Positions 5,235 to 6,145 of a DNA stretch of 6,145 nucleotides are shown here, piece after piece (position 1 is the first letter of the stretch; every line of letters starts with the position of its first letter). The notes beneath the pieces are model-generated. The model searched no databases. It saw nothing but the letters and a program-made list of their open reading frames with translations, and had not been told where the DNA came from. The stretch comes from Spirochaetes bacterium RIFOXYC1_FULL_54_7. Its GTDB lineage: Bacteria; Spirochaetota; Spirochaetia; Treponematales; UBA12059. The position numbers and the translations under genes were made by a program. Location of the stretch: assembly GCA_001830645.1 (NCBI GenBank), contig MIBM01000290.1, forward strand, positions 1 through 6,145. The letters run 5' to 3'.

Positions 5235-6145
5235 TGCCCCCGGAAGAGGTGGCAGCACAGCCCTTCAAGCCCGACGGTCGCAAGACCGATGGGCCGGCTC
5301 GGAGTAAGGCACGGGCGGCCATGCACGCCGCAGGCTACGCCTTTGCGGCCAGTGCGGTCCTGCTGCCGTTCATGAACTTCTTCTCCTTGCGTCTGTTCCG
5401 TTACGGGATACCCGGCGGTCTAGCCCTCGCGGTGCAGTCTGTCATTGTGCTTGCCTTCATAGGTTCGATCCTGGCCTCCTTTGACGGTGACCATCTTTCG
5501 CTTACCAAGACGCCTCATCACAGTGTGGAACCCAGGCACCGCATCAGGTCCACTGTGGTGTCCTTCTCCCTGGTGATGGTGGAAGCAGCAATGGTCTGGG
5601 CCACCCTGTCCTTTGCCCTGCTTGGTTTTGCTCCAGGCGACAAGGCGGGTTTTGTGCCCTTCTGGTTGCTGGCCCTGTCCATGCCGGCCGGTTTTGCCTG
5701 TATGATGGTACTGGATCTGCGCCGCCTGCGCGGAATACCTCTGGCTGTGAGCCTTCTAGGCGTGCTGGCCGGCACCTTCCTGGCCGGTTCCAGCGTATCC
5801 AATATTGCCTTCTCCTTCGGCCTCTTCCTGCCCGCCCTGGATTGGCTGTCCGCGTCGACCATGCCGGTATTCTCACTTCTGTCCGGTGGCTTTGCCCTGC
5901 TCTTTGTGGTGGCAGTCTTCATGGGCATGCCCATGTTCGGCATGTTCCTGGGCTTGGCCTCTGTCTTGTTCGTGGCCGACGGCTCTTTAATGGAACTGGC
6001 AGTGACCGAGGCCTACGGTCTGCTTGGCAGCCCCCAGATAGCTGCAGTGCCCCTGTTCACCCTGACTGGCTTCATGCTGGCCGGGACGGGTGCGGGCAAG
6101 CGCCTGGTAAGCCTCTTCCGGGCGGCCTTCGGGCGCATGTCCGGG
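5234..6145 (+). CDS. Fused TRAP transporter permease DctQ-DctM (TPAT QM component), N-terminal part
   Basis: 304 codons, open to the right edge; a full-length fused QM protein would be roughly twice this size. It should be the inner-membrane symporter that takes ligand from the P protein, driven by an ion gradient. Residues 1-32 are polar and basic. The DctQ-like part follows: a membrane segment at 33-50 with MNFFSLRLFRYGIP, another at 60-83 ending in the DctQ-type signature SILASFDGDHLSL (His87), then a basic loop (about 92-106) and segments at 108-131 and 141-160. After a joining region (167-205) the DctM part begins near 213: VVAVFMGMPMFGMFLGLASVLF (in two parts, 225-246) is the usual start of the large subunit and AVPLFTLTGFMLAGTGAGKRLV (271-292) matches its PLF-G-M element. 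Start and P stop overlap by one base (TGATG). Fusion of Q and M is also found in the T. pallidum TPAT. No frameshift is seen in the visible part. Confidence 0.9.
   Translation, partial: MPPEEVAAQPFKPDGRKTDGPARSKARAAMHAAGYAFAASAVLLPFMNFFSLRLFRYGIPGGLALAVQSVIVLAFIGSILASFDGDHLSLTKTPHHSVEPRHRIRSTVVSFSLVMVEAAMVWATLSFALLGFAPGDKAGFVPFWLLALSMPAGFACMMVLDLRRLRGIPLAVSLLGVLAGTFLAGSSVSNIAFSFGLFLPALDWLSASTMPVFSLLSGGFALLFVVAVFMGMPMFGMFLGLASVLFVADGSLMELAVTEAYGLLGSPQIAAVPLFTLTGFMLAGTGAGKRLVSLFRAAFGRMSG

Noticed and set aside
5518..5943. 141-codon minus-strand open frame rich in Arg, Pro and Ser
   Set aside because: Antisense shadow of the hydrophobic QM permease gene; the sense frame has clear DctQ/DctM features.
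1..6145. CRISPR array, tRNA, rRNA, insertion sequence or phage gene
   Set aside because: No regularly spaced repeats, tRNA-like cloverleaf, transposase or phage protein was seen; nearly the whole window is taken up by five transport or sensing genes.

Overview
The window looks like chromosomal DNA of a free-living or host-associated spirochaete with moderately high GC (Treponema/Spirochaeta type). The main reason is a TPR-protein-associated TRAP transporter (TPAT) cluster in the same T-P-QM order as the Treponema pallidum genes tp0956-tp0958. TPATs also occur outside spirochaetes, so the phylum is an inference. The GC content is clearly higher than I would expect from T. pallidum's close relatives, but I did not count it exactly.

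Left arm, minus strand (1-1586): a family 1 extracellular solute-binding lipoprotein of a carbohydrate ABC system. It is followed, with a 4-base GTGA stop/start overlap, by the first 80 codons of a membrane protein that runs off the left edge. That fragment has a basic cytoplasmic N-terminus, one membrane helix and the start of a helical outside region, so it looks more like a sensor (histidine kinase or chemoreceptor) than an ABC permease. A good sigma70-type promoter lies in front of the binding-protein gene.

Centre (1587-1821): a divergent control region. It holds the minus-strand promoter, a weaker plus-strand promoter candidate and, between their -35 boxes, a perfect 7-bp inverted repeat that could be an operator.

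Right arm, plus strand (1822-6145): first a 458-residue DUF401-family integral membrane protein of unknown substrate. A 109-base gap follows, with a possible promoter and a strong 14-bp hairpin. Then come the TPAT genes: TatT (TPR lipoprotein), a DctP-family periplasmic binding protein (TatP), and a fused DctQ-DctM permease cut by the right edge. The last three are tightly packed (1-base gap, then a 1-base overlap), each with a clear purine-rich ribosome binding site. In the known T. pallidum system TatT is a trimer whose pores line up with the ligand cleft of TatP, and the QM permease is thought to complete ion-driven uptake of a hydrophobic ligand. In the P protein here the usual carboxylate-binding arginine position is alanine, which fits a non-carboxylate ligand.

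I saw no tRNA, rRNA, CRISPR array, insertion sequence or phage gene. The novel part is functional rather than structural: the ligand of this TPAT, the role of the DUF401 protein next to it, and the sensor-like partner of the binding protein.
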